From Nocardiopsis quinghaiensis (GTDB lineage Bacteria; Actinomycetota; Actinomycetes; Streptosporangiales; Streptosporangiaceae), in NCBI RefSeq assembly GCF_008638365.1, contig NZ_VWVU01000003.1, forward strand, positions 310,001-374,000: 64,000 nt of DNA, given 5' to 3'. The position numbers and the translations under genes are program-made. Of this stretch, positions 51,302 to 59,299 are shown piece by piece; positions within the stretch are counted from its first letter, which is position 1; the number at the start of each line of letters is the position of its first letter. The notes under the pieces were generated by a model. The model was not told the DNA's origin, searched no databases, and saw nothing but the letters and a program-made list of their open reading frames with translations.

Positions 51302-52398
51302 CGGTCCCCTCCACTGGATCGCTGGGCCTCAACGTCGTCGACGCGACCGGTGCGGCTCCGCCTGCCGTCGCCGCTCGCATGCTCGGCGTATCCGCTCATC
51401 ATGCCGGTCCCGGCGCGCGGGAGGTGGTGTCGGTTACCGCACCGGCAGGTGGTCCGGTGGAGGCGGCACAGCCAGCTCCGGCCGTAGCGGTGGGTGTGGG
51501 TGGGTGTGCCGTGGCCGTCGCGGTCCCGCGGACGGTGCTCCGGGGAGGGCGTCGGCGGGTGTTCCTGCTGATCGGGCCTGGAGAAGCGCCGCACGGCCAG
51601 AAACAGGCACAGCGCACCGAAGCAGGTCAGCGCCGCCAGTTCCTCCGCGACCGACGGCCGCAGACCCCACACCCGCAGGTTGGCGAACAGGGCGTCGGAG
51701 GCTGCGGCGGGCAGGTGGGCGGTGAGGGTGTGGCGTGCCGCTTCCACCGCGTGGGTCAACGGGTTGAGTGCGGTGAGCACCGTCAGCCAGGACGGTAGGA
51801 CGCTGAGCGGGAAGAAGACCCCGGACAGCAGCACCAGCGGCCCCAGGAGCAGGCCGGTGACGGCCTGGAAGGTCTGCGGGCTGGGTAGGCAGACCGCCAG
51901 CAGTGCCCCCAGGGAGGTCAGCGCGAACGAGGCCAGCACCAGCACCGCCACGAGTGAGCCGAGCAGTGCCGGATCATAGGGCAGGCCCGCGGCTCCTGCG
52001 AAGACCAGCAGGACGGCGCCGTGGCAGGTGGCGGTGGTGGTGCCCGCGAGTACCTTGCCCAACAGCAGGGACCCGCGGCGCACGGGCGCCATGAGCATCT
52101 CGCGGAGGAAGCCGAGTTCGCGGTCCCCCAGGATCGATGCGCCGGTGGCGAGGGCCGGGGACTGGACCGCCATCACCATGACGCCGGGGAAGAGGAAGGT
52201 CACGTAGCCCACGCCCGAGCCGCCGTCGGACACGACCGTGCCCAACCCGATGCCCAGGGCGGCCATGAGCAGCATGGGCTGTACCAGGCTGAGCACCAGG
52301 CGTAGCCGCTCGCGTAGGAGGGTGATGATCTCGCGCCGCCACACGGCGGCCGTCGCGCGCGCCTCGGCGCCCAGCCGGGCCGCCATCGCCGTGCTCAC
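51298..52398 (-). CDS. ABC-2 type permease (DrrB-like) with unusual C-terminal tail
   Basis: 366 aa from a GTG at 52398 that overlaps the ATPase stop (GTGA). Residues about 10-270 are an ABC-2 permease with six hydrophobic segments and the family stretch GDRELGFLREMLMAPVRRGS. The expected family end is near FLAVRRFSRP (about 273); here the frame runs on for about 90 residues rich in His, Cys, Arg and Thr (TPTHTHRYGRSWLCRLH, TTCRCGNRHHLP) with no membrane helix. That tail may be a lost stop codon, although its stop overlaps the next start codon. By family: lipid or drug export with the upstream ATPase. Confidence 0.8.
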   Translation of the reverse strand: MSTAMAARLGAEARATAAVWRREIITLLRERLRLVLSLVQPMLLMAALGIGLGTVVSDGGSGVGYVTFLFPGVMVMAVQSPALATGASILGDRELGFLREMLMAPVRRGSLLLGKVLAGTTTATCHGAVLLVFAGAAGLPYDPALLGSLVAVLVLASFALTSLGALLAVCLPSPQTFQAVTGLLLGPLVLLSGVFFPLSVLPSWLTVLTALNPLTHAVEAARHTLTAHLPAAASDALFANLRVWGLRPSVAEELAALTCFGALCLFLAVRRFSRPDQQEHPPTPSPEHRPRDRDGHGTPTHTHRYGRSWLCRLHRTTCRCGNRHHLPRAGTGMMSGYAEHASGDGRRSRTGRVDDVEAQRSSGGDR

Positions 52399-53258
52399 GT
52401 GTGGGACCTTGCCTGGAAGCGCGGGTTGTGCCCCGCATGGTGCGGGAGCACGTCGTTCAGGCTCCGTGGGGGTGGGAGCACCAGGCGGACGGGGTCGTCG
52501 TCGAGACGGGAGCGGAGTTGGGCCGGGGTGCCCACGTCCCCCACCCGGCCCCGGTCCAGGACGGCCATCCGGTCGCAGTGGTCCGTCTCGGCCGGGTACT
52601 GGGTGCTCAGCAGCACCGTGGCACCGGACTCGCGGTGCACGCGGTGCAGGTACAGCCACACGTCGGCGCGCTCATGTGGGCCGAGGCCGACCGTGGGCTC
52701 GTCCATGAGCAGGACCTCGGGGTGGTGCAGCAGGCTCCGGACGATCTCCAGGCGCCGCTTCGCCCCGCCGGGGAGTGTGCTCACCAGCGCATGCCGCCGG
52801 TCGGTCAGGCCGGCCAGGGCCAGCATCGAGGTGATGCGCCGGTGTGTCCGGCGGCGCGCGAGGCCGTGGAGGGCGGCGTGCACACGCAGGTTCTCCTCGA
52901 CCGTGAGCCTGCCGTCCAGGGTGGTGCTCTGGAACACCACGCCGATGGAGCGACGGACCCCGACGGGGTCGGTGCGCACATCGCGTCCGGCCACCCACAG
53001 GCTTCCGGAGGTGGGGCGGACCAGCGCGCACAGCATCGCGATGGTGGTGGACTTGCCCGCTCCGGTGGGGCCCAGCAGTCCGAAGATCTCCCCGGGGCGC
53101 ACCAGCAGGTCGATCCCGCGGACCGCCTCCGCCCCGGAATAGGTCTTGACCAGGCTTTCGGCTCGGACCGCCGGAGGACGTGGGATCGCGCCCCGGGCGT
53201 ATTCGGTGTTGGGGAGTGTCACTCCGGATGGGCTACCGGCGTGGATTCCTGGTTCCAA
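52395..53258 (-). CDS. ABC transporter ATPase (DrrA-like) with degenerate motifs
   Basis: 287 aa from a TTG at 53258 (GAGGAG upstream); the TTG at 53270 and a GTG at 53222 are alternatives. Walker A GLLGPTGAGKSTT is normal. The signature region is STLPGGAKRRLEIVRSL (Pro where Ser is usual), and Walker B/D-loop is VLLMDEPTVGLGPHER (GLGP instead of GLDP); STQYPAETD replaces the usual TQY-LEEAD. The C-terminal DrrA-type extension is present. Pairs with the permease below by a 4-bp overlap. The altered signature and D-loop residues suggest reduced activity, consistent with decay of the locus. Confidence 0.82.
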   Translation of the reverse strand: MEPGIHAGSPSGVTLPNTEYARGAIPRPPAVRAESLVKTYSGAEAVRGIDLLVRPGEIFGLLGPTGAGKSTTIAMLCALVRPTSGSLWVAGRDVRTDPVGVRRSIGVVFQSTTLDGRLTVEENLRVHAALHGLARRRTHRRITSMLALAGLTDRRHALVSTLPGGAKRRLEIVRSLLHHPEVLLMDEPTVGLGPHERADVWLYLHRVHRESGATVLLSTQYPAETDHCDRMAVLDRGRVGDVGTPAQLRSRLDDDPVRLVLPPPRSLNDVLPHHAGHNPRFQARSHT

Positions 53259-53482
53259 TTCACTCCTCAAGGGGGCAAAACGCCCAACGTCTGGTGGACG
53301 ATTGGGGGTGTCCGCCGACGAAGCCGTTTTCTGCGTGGGGGTTCGGGGGTCAAGCTCGCGGCAAAGCTACCCGAGGTGGTTTACCGATAACAACCAGTTG
53401 CCATGAAGGAGGGGGCCGGAACCTCCCGGATGGACGCGTGCGTTATCCAGGACGTATCGACCGACGAACACCCGGGAGCACG

Positions 53483-53893
53483 ATGAGCGCTGTCACGCTG
53501 ATCCGCAGCCAGAGCCTGACCGGGGCCGTGGACTACGCCTACGCCGCCACGGCCCAGTCGCCCGCGCGGGTGGTGTGGACCGCGGGCGCCTGTCCACTCG
53601 ACACCGAGGGCAGGACCGTCGCCGTGGGCGACTACGCGGGTCAGGCCGAGCAGGTCATGCGCAACCTGCGTACCGCCCTGAACGACGCCGGGGCCGACCT
53701 GACCGACGTCGTCAGGACCACGGTGTACGTCGCCTCCACCCGCCGGGAGGACCTGGTCCGGGCCTGGAAGGTGGTACGCGCCCACATGGGCGTGCACGAC
53801 GCGCCCGGCACTCTGCTCGGGGTGACCGTGCTCGGCTACGAGGACCAGCTGGTCGAGGTGGAGGCGGTCGCCGTCGTGTCCGCGGCCGACTGA
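53483..53893 (+). CDS. RidA (YjgF/YER057c/UK114) family protein
   Basis: 136 aa from the ATG at 53483 (GGGAG upstream). RidA-fold features: VVWTAGACPLDTEGRTVAVG, AEQVMRNLRTALNDAGADLT, VVRTTVYVASTRREDL and the C-terminal VLGYEDQLVEVEAVAVV. The usual catalytic Arg in the C-terminal half (R in the R-x-x-V context before VEIE) is not obvious here; the aligned stretch is LLGVTVLGYEDQ. It may therefore belong to a Rid subgroup without imine deaminase activity. Divergent from the DrrA gene. Confidence 0.85.
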   Translation: MSAVTLIRSQSLTGAVDYAYAATAQSPARVVWTAGACPLDTEGRTVAVGDYAGQAEQVMRNLRTALNDAGADLTDVVRTTVYVASTRREDLVRAWKVVRAHMGVHDAPGTLLGVTVLGYEDQLVEVEAVAVVSAAD

Positions 53894-54051
53894 CCCCGCG
53901 CCGGAGGCGGTCGGGGTCGGCGGGCGCCGGGTCGGCCCTGCTCGCCTTGACCTCCTCCCCCGCCGTGCTCCTGGCGGACCGCTCCGGTGTGCACGAGCAT
54001 CCGTGCGAGTACAGGACCGGATCTGTCCTTCACTCCTGGCAGACTGCGCTC

Positions 54052-55014
54052 ATGAGAGCGACCTCCGCACGCCTGTTGCGCTTGCTGTCCCTCCTGCAGA
54101 CACGCAAGGACTGGCCGGGTGGCGAACTGGCCGAACGGCTCCGGGTGAGCCCGCGCACCGTGCGCCGGGACGTGGACCGGCTGCGCGAGCTGGGCTATCC
54201 CATCCAGGCGACCATGGGCACCGGGGGCGGCTACCAGCTCGGTGCGGGCGCCTCCCTGCCGCCGCTGCTGCTGGACGACGACGAGGCCGTGGCGGTCGCC
54301 GTGGGGCTGCGTACCGCCGCCCAGGGCGGGGTGTCGGGGATCGAGGAGACCTCGGTGCGTGCCCTGGCCAAACTCCTGCAGGTACTGCCCTCGCGGTTGC
54401 GTCGCAGGGCGGACGCCGTGGGGACCTTCACCGTTCCCATGCCCGCCGGAGGGCCCATGGTCGACGCCGCCACGCTGGCACTGGTGGCCGCCACCTGCCG
54501 GGACAGCGAGCGGCTGCGCTTCGACTACGAGCGCCACGACGGCAGCGCCTCACGCCGGACCGTGGAGCCCCACCGGCTGGTCGCGCGGGGGCGGCGCTGG
54601 TACCTGGTGGCCTGGGACACCGCCCGCGAAGACTGGCGCACCTTCCGGGTGGACCGGATGCGCCCGCTCACCCCGACCGGCCCGCGCGTGCCCCCGCGCG
54701 ACCCGCCCGGGCAGGGCGTGGTCGCCTACCTGGAGGAGCGGATGAACGTGCGCATGTGGCCCGTGCGGGCGCGGATCAGGTTGTTCGTCCCGGCGGAGGA
54801 GGCCGAGCGCACGGCGGGCGGCTACGGGCGGATCGAGCCGGTGGACGAGCGCTCGTGCGTGCTGGTGTGCTCCGGGGGCTCGCTGCTGCACATGGCCTGT
54901 TACCTGGGCATGCTCGACATGGACATGGACATGGAGGTGGAGGAGCCGGAGGAGTTGCGTGGGCACATGGCCCGTCTGGCCACCAGGTTCGGCCGTGCGG
55001 CGGCCTCCGGCTGA
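54052..55014 (+). CDS. WYL-domain transcriptional regulator (DeoR/YafY type)
   Basis: 320 aa from the ATG at 54052. N-terminal helix-turn-helix (ATSARLLRLLSLLQTRKDWP, RLRVSPRTVRRDVDRLRELG), then a WYL domain (about 140-205, RTVEPHRLVARGRRWYLVAW) and the WCX extension to the end. WYL proteins sense nucleic-acid or small-molecule ligands. A run of Met/Asp (GMLDMDMDMEVEEPEE) near residue 290 is unusual. Upstream, AGGAC (54013-54017) and GTCCT (54025-54029) form a short dyad that could be an autoregulatory site. Confidence 0.9.
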   Translation: MRATSARLLRLLSLLQTRKDWPGGELAERLRVSPRTVRRDVDRLRELGYPIQATMGTGGGYQLGAGASLPPLLLDDDEAVAVAVGLRTAAQGGVSGIEETSVRALAKLLQVLPSRLRRRADAVGTFTVPMPAGGPMVDAATLALVAATCRDSERLRFDYERHDGSASRRTVEPHRLVARGRRWYLVAWDTAREDWRTFRVDRMRPLTPTGPRVPPRDPPGQGVVAYLEERMNVRMWPVRARIRLFVPAEEAERTAGGYGRIEPVDERSCVLVCSGGSLLHMACYLGMLDMDMDMEVEEPEELRGHMARLATRFGRAAASG

Positions 55015-55152
55015 AACCCCCGGATACGCCGCTGCGCTTCGGTGCGGTGGCCCCGCCACTCCCCGATTGGGCGAAGTCCGCCCGGACGCACGCCAGAACC
55101 GCTACTTTGGGGAACCATTCACATCCGAGGAGTAGCGAAGGCAGTGGTGTAG

Positions 55153-56067
55153 GTGTCCGTCCAGATCAAGAGCCCCGAACTGCGCGGCCTGAGCACGCCG
55201 CCCACCGTGCGGGACCTGTGCCCCGGCTACCGCGTCGCACGCTGGGACTCCCCCGCCGCCCTGTCACCACCCTGTCGGGAGCGCCTCCACCACACCCTGC
55301 GCGACCTGGCCGCACGCGCCTTCGGCGCCGACCACTCCGGCTACTGGCGCACTCGCGTCGAGGCCGGGTTCTTCGACCAGATCGCCACCCTGGCGCTCAT
55401 CCTGGGCCCCGACGGCTCCCCCGTCGGCTGGGGCGGCTACCACCGCCGCCGTTTCGCCTCCCGGCGCGCCCTGTACCTGGACGCCGCGGGCGTGGTCCCC
55501 GCCCACCGCCGGTTCGGCCTCTCCGCCGCCCTGATGACCCACTTCCTGGCCCGCGAGATCCTCCTTCACCCGCTCCGGCGCACCTACGTGGTCCTGCGCA
55601 CCCGCCACCCGGCCGTCTACGCCGGATGGCGCAAGGGCCTGGGCGCCGCCCGTGTCTTCCCCAACGAGTTCCGGCCCCTCCCCGCTCGGGTCCGGCGCAT
55701 CGCGGGCGAGGCCGCGGAATGGCTGGGTGACGGCCCCCGCCTGGAGACCGACACCCTGCTCGTCCGCGACGCCTACCGCATGTTCGACGGCGAGATCTAC
55801 GGCACCCGGCCCCGCAGCGGCCACACTCCGCTCGACGACTACTTCTCCCACCAGGTCGGCCCCAAGGACGCCGTCCTGGTCGTGGCCCGCACGAGCGCGC
55901 CCGTTCTGGCACGGGTCACCGCGGCACGCGTGCTGCGGGCGCGGGCCCAGACCATGCCGGTGGTCGGCGGCCGCCCCGTGCGCGGCGCCGACCCCGTGGA
56001 CCCGGTCTCGGGGACCGCGCCCAGCGGGGCGGGCCCGGCCGGACTCATGCCAGGGGTACGGCCTTGA
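55153..56067 (+). CDS. GNAT-like acyltransferase-fold protein, function unknown
   Basis: 304 aa from a GTG at 55153; the ribosome site is weak. Residues about 45-185 look like a GNAT fold, with the acyl-CoA loop in AGVVPAHRRFGLSAALMTHF (R-R-x-G pattern) and a preceding beta strand LALILGPDGSPVGWGGYHRR. The remaining 120 residues, to GPAGLMPGVRP, are unfamiliar and end Pro/Gly-rich. Substrate unknown. Its 3' end overlaps the convergent dehydrogenase gene by 23 bp. Confidence 0.6.
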   Translation: MSVQIKSPELRGLSTPPTVRDLCPGYRVARWDSPAALSPPCRERLHHTLRDLAARAFGADHSGYWRTRVEAGFFDQIATLALILGPDGSPVGWGGYHRRRFASRRALYLDAAGVVPAHRRFGLSAALMTHFLAREILLHPLRRTYVVLRTRHPAVYAGWRKGLGAARVFPNEFRPLPARVRRIAGEAAEWLGDGPRLETDTLLVRDAYRMFDGEIYGTRPRSGHTPLDDYFSHQVGPKDAVLVVARTSAPVLARVTAARVLRARAQTMPVVGGRPVRGADPVDPVSGTAPSGAGPAGLMPGVRP

Positions 56068-57061
56068 CGGTGGCCGGGCTGTAGACCAGGCCGCCCATGT
56101 CGCGGATCCGGTCGGTGAGCTGGGCCAGGTGCAGGCTCTCCGCCCAGGGCATGTCGGGGCTCTCGCGCTCGCCCGCGGCCACGCGGCGCGCCACCTCCTC
56201 GGCCTCGTACTCGTAGCCGTTGGCGCGGAAGGGCCGGTGGAACTCCTCCGGCTCACGCCCGTCGCGGTGCAGCACCACCTCGGTGGCCGCCCAGAAGTGC
56301 GGGATCTCCAGCCACCCCCCGGACCCGGCCAGCACCGCCCGGTTGGGCAGTGTGGTGCGCGAGGAGCACGTCAGCGAGCCGGTGCCGCCGTTCTCACCGC
56401 GCACGAGCACGCTGGTGTGGGTGTCCACCATCCGGTCGGGCGACAACTGCCGGGTGGCGCCCACGACGGTCAGCTCGCCCAGGTACTGGGAGGCGAGGGC
56501 CAGCGGGTACACGCCCAGGTCGAGCAGGGCGCCGCCGCCCAGGTCGGCGTTGAAGATCCGGTGGTCGGGGTCGTAGGGGACGTTGCTGCCGAACTCCGCC
56601 GAGATCCAGGTCACCTCGCCGATAGCCCCGTCCCCGACCAGGTCGCGCACCAGGCGGGAGGCGGGCAGGTAGCGGGTCCACATCGCCTCCATCAGGAAGC
56701 GGTCGTTGTCGCGGGCCGCCGCCGTCATCTCCGCCACCTGGAGGGCGTTCATGGCCATGGGCTTCTCGACCAGCACGTGTTTGCCCGCGTTCAGGCAGGT
56801 CAGGGTGTTGGGATGGTGCCAGGGGTGGGGGGTGGCCACGTACACGGCGTCCACCTCGGGGCTCTTGGCCAGGTCCTCGTAGTTGCCGTGGCGTTCGGTG
56901 ATGCCCCAGGCATCGGCGAACTCCTCGGCCCGTTCGGGGGTACGTGAGCCGACCGCGGTGATGCGGGCCGTGGGTGTGGCCCTGAGCCCTTCGACGAAGG
57001 AGTGTGCGATACCGCCGGTCCCGACCACGCCCCAGCGCAGTCCGCCGTTGTCATCTGTCAT
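56045..57061 (-). CDS. Gfo/Idh/MocA-family oxidoreductase
   Basis: 338 aa from the ATG at 57061. An N-terminal Rossmann fold binds NAD(P) (GVVGTGGIAHSFVEGL), with the family motif HVLVEKPMAMN carrying the catalytic Lys and ATPHPWHHPNT before it. The C-terminal alpha/beta domain follows (GGGALLDLGVYPLALASQYL). Members oxidise sugars, inositols or trans-dihydrodiols; substrate cannot be fixed. Divergent from the DUF3052-like gene. Confidence 0.9.
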   Translation of the reverse strand: MTDDNGGLRWGVVGTGGIAHSFVEGLRATPTARITAVGSRTPERAEEFADAWGITERHGNYEDLAKSPEVDAVYVATPHPWHHPNTLTCLNAGKHVLVEKPMAMNALQVAEMTAAARDNDRFLMEAMWTRYLPASRLVRDLVGDGAIGEVTWISAEFGSNVPYDPDHRIFNADLGGGALLDLGVYPLALASQYLGELTVVGATRQLSPDRMVDTHTSVLVRGENGGTGSLTCSSRTTLPNRAVLAGSGGWLEIPHFWAATEVVLHRDGREPEEFHRPFRANGYEYEAEEVARRVAAGERESPDMPWAESLHLAQLTDRIRDMGGLVYSPATVKAVPLA

Positions 57062-57189
57062 GGGAGCATCCTAAAAACACGGTCATCTCGGGATCGAGGC
57101 GGGGAAGGTACTCGGATTCCCCGCCCCGGGACCGTACGGTGTCCAGGGACGCGGGCGAGGCCGCCCGTAGGCCACGAACGGAGGAGGAC

Positions 57190-57582
57190 ATGACGAAGAC
57201 CCTCTCCCAGAGGCTCGGGGTGCAGCCCGGTGACCGGCTGCTCGTTCTCAACGCCCCGGAGCGCTACCTGCGACTGCTGGATCCGCCCCCCGACATCCAC
57301 ATCGACCTGGGCCCCATCGAGGGCGCCGAGTACGACGACGTCCACATGTTCGCCCTGGACCGGGGGACCGTGGACCGCGAGGCGCCCCGGACGCTGGCCC
57401 TGGTGGGTCCGCGCACCCGCCTGTGGATGTGCTATCCCCAGCGCGGCGGGACCATCATCACCGACCTGGCCGCCGACAAGGGCTGGGACCTCCTCGTGGA
57501 CTCCGGGTGGCGCAGCACCGCCCAGGTGCCGATCGACTCGGACTGGGCGGCGCTGCGCTTCGAACGCGTCGGGAGCCCCTAA
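57190..57582 (+). CDS. DUF3052-like small protein
   Basis: 130 aa from the ATG at 57190, preceded by GAGGAGG. The opening SQRLGVQPGDRLLVLNAPER and the later RTRLWMCYPQRGGTIITDLA and GWRSTAQVPIDSDWAALRFE resemble the actinobacterial DUF3052 family, whose function is unknown. No membrane or secretion signal. Its stop overlaps the stop of the convergent DUF4097 gene by 4 bp. Confidence 0.7.
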   Translation: MTKTLSQRLGVQPGDRLLVLNAPERYLRLLDPPPDIHIDLGPIEGAEYDDVHMFALDRGTVDREAPRTLALVGPRTRLWMCYPQRGGTIITDLAADKGWDLLVDSGWRSTAQVPIDSDWAALRFERVGSP

Positions 57583-58550
57583 CCGGGGGTGACGGTCAGG
57601 GAGCCGCTGACAGTATCGGCCTCGATGCGCGAGTCCGCCTCCGGGGAGGTGCCCACCTCCACCTCGCGCGAGCCGGACATGGACTCGCCGGTGACGTCGT
57701 AGGTGCCCTCGGGCACCCGCACGTCGATACCGCCGCTGGTGCTCTCCAGACTCAGCAGGTCGAAGGCCTCGTCGGTGGTGACCTCGATACTCCCCGAGAC
57801 CGTGGAGGCCTGTGCCTCGGTGAAGCCCCCGCCCACGTCCAGGCCGCCGCTGGTGCTCTCGGCCACGACCGTGCGCGCGTCGAACCCGGACACGTCCACC
57901 CTCCCGGACGTGCTCCTGGCCTCCAGCCGCTCGCCCGTGCCCTCGGCGGTGATCTTGCCGCTGGTGGTCTCGGCGGCCAGTGATCCCTCCACCCCGGACA
58001 CGTCGATCTCGCCGCTGGTGGTCTCGACGGTGACGTCGCCGCTGTTACCCGACACCTCCACCTCACCACTGGTGCTGGACAGGCCCAGGAAGCCGTCGAC
58101 GCCCTCAGCGCTGATCTCGCCGCTGATGGTCTCCACTATCACCTCGGTCCCCGCCGGGACGGCCACCTCGTAGTCGATCGCGCAGCCGCTGAGGAAAGGC
58201 ACGCCCACGCAGAGGGCCTCCACCCGCAGAGCCTCCCCGTCCTCGCGGACGGTCTCCTCGGGCTTGGTGAGGGGGGTCCCCCGCAGGGTGCGGTCCACCC
58301 GCACCTCGTCTCCGCCACCGGTGAGGGTGACCTCGCCCCCGGTGCGGTTGTCGATCCGCACGGTCCGGGGGCCGTCGAACGTGTCGCTTCGGTCCCCGCG
58401 GTCCACGCCCACGCTGCCCAGGACCGAGAACGCGGTCGCCACCACCAGGGCCACCACCAGCACCGCGCCCAGGACCAGCCACGGCCCCACGCGGAACCTG
58501 CGCGGCTCCTTGCTCGACGAGGCGTACAGGCCCCGCGCCTTGAATGTCAC
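57579..58550 (-). CDS. DUF4097 beta-helix (adhesin-like) membrane-anchored protein
   Basis: 323 aa from a GTG at 58550 with AAAGGAAAG upstream. One membrane helix (LVLGAVLVVALVVATAFSVL, about 25-45) precedes an extracellular domain built from repeated strands ending in STSG or TTSG at about 20-residue spacing (GLSSTSGEVEVSG, VETTSGEIDVSG, AETTSGKITAEG, ARSTSGRVDVSG, AESTSGGLDVGG and further). This is a right-handed parallel beta helix. Such genes often accompany two-component systems, and here it is 44 bp downstream of the response-regulator gene on the same strand, so it is probably part of that operon. Confidence 0.88.
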   Translation of the reverse strand: MTFKARGLYASSSKEPRRFRVGPWLVLGAVLVVALVVATAFSVLGSVGVDRGDRSDTFDGPRTVRIDNRTGGEVTLTGGGDEVRVDRTLRGTPLTKPEETVREDGEALRVEALCVGVPFLSGCAIDYEVAVPAGTEVIVETISGEISAEGVDGFLGLSSTSGEVEVSGNSGDVTVETTSGEIDVSGVEGSLAAETTSGKITAEGTGERLEARSTSGRVDVSGFDARTVVAESTSGGLDVGGGFTEAQASTVSGSIEVTTDEAFDLLSLESTSGGIDVRVPEGTYDVTGESMSGSREVEVGTSPEADSRIEADTVSGSLTVTPG

Positions 58551-58594
58551 GGTCTTTCCTTTCCGGCGGGCTCGCGCCCCCTTGGTGTAGGCGG

Positions 58595-59299
58595 TCAGGT
58601 CCGGTCCGCGCCGCGCAGGTAGCGCAGGACGGCCTGAACCCTGCGGTGGTCGTGGTCGTCCTGGCTCAGGTCGAGCTTGGTGAAGATCGAGCGGATGTGC
58701 TTTTCCACGGCGCGTTCGGTGACGGTCAGCCGGGCCGCGATACCCGCGTTGTTGAGCCCCTGCGCCATCACCTCCAGCACCTCGGCCTCGCGGGGGGTGA
58801 GACGGTCCAGCGCGTTGTCCCGGTTCCTGCTGAGCAGCTGTGAGACTACCTCGGGGTCGATGGCCGCACCGCCTCCGGCCACCCGGCGCAGTACTCCCAG
58901 GAACTCGTCGATGTCGGCGACCCGGTCCTTGAGCAGGTAGCCGACCTTGCTGGACCCGCCTCCCAGCAGGTCGGCGGCGTAGCGGCTGACCACGTGCTGG
59001 GACAGCAGCAGCACCGCCACCTCCGGGTGCCTCTGACGGATGGCGATGCCCGCCTGGATGCCCTCCTCGGAGTAGGTGGGCGGCATGCGGATGTCGACCA
59101 GGCACAGGTCCACGTCGGGGTGCTCCTCCACCGCGCGCAGCAGGGCCTCGGCGTCTCCGACCTGTTCGACGATCTCCACACCCGAGTCCTCCAGTAATCG
59201 GGCCATCCCGCTGCGCAGCAGCACCGAGTCCTCGGCGATGACCACCCGGGGGCCCTTCTCGGCTGACGGTGTGGGATGAGCGCTGGTGTGCACGGTCAT
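58595..59299 (-). CDS. NarL/LuxR-family response regulator
   Basis: 234 aa. Receiver domain about 17-140: acidic pocket VVIAEDSVLL, phospho-acceptor Asp in LCLVDIRMPP, and Lys in YLLKDRVADI. LuxR helix-turn-helix about 165-225: LTPREAEVLEVMAQGLNNAG, VTERAVEKHIRSIFTKL. Its ATG overlaps the histidine kinase stop (59296-59299), forming a cognate pair with it. It likely controls the downstream DUF4097 gene. Confidence 0.94.
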   Translation of the reverse strand: MTVHTSAHPTPSAEKGPRVVIAEDSVLLRSGMARLLEDSGVEIVEQVGDAEALLRAVEEHPDVDLCLVDIRMPPTYSEEGIQAGIAIRQRHPEVAVLLLSQHVVSRYAADLLGGGSSKVGYLLKDRVADIDEFLGVLRRVAGGGAAIDPEVVSQLLSRNRDNALDRLTPREAEVLEVMAQGLNNAGIAARLTVTERAVEKHIRSIFTKLDLSQDDHDHRRVQAVLRYLRGADRT

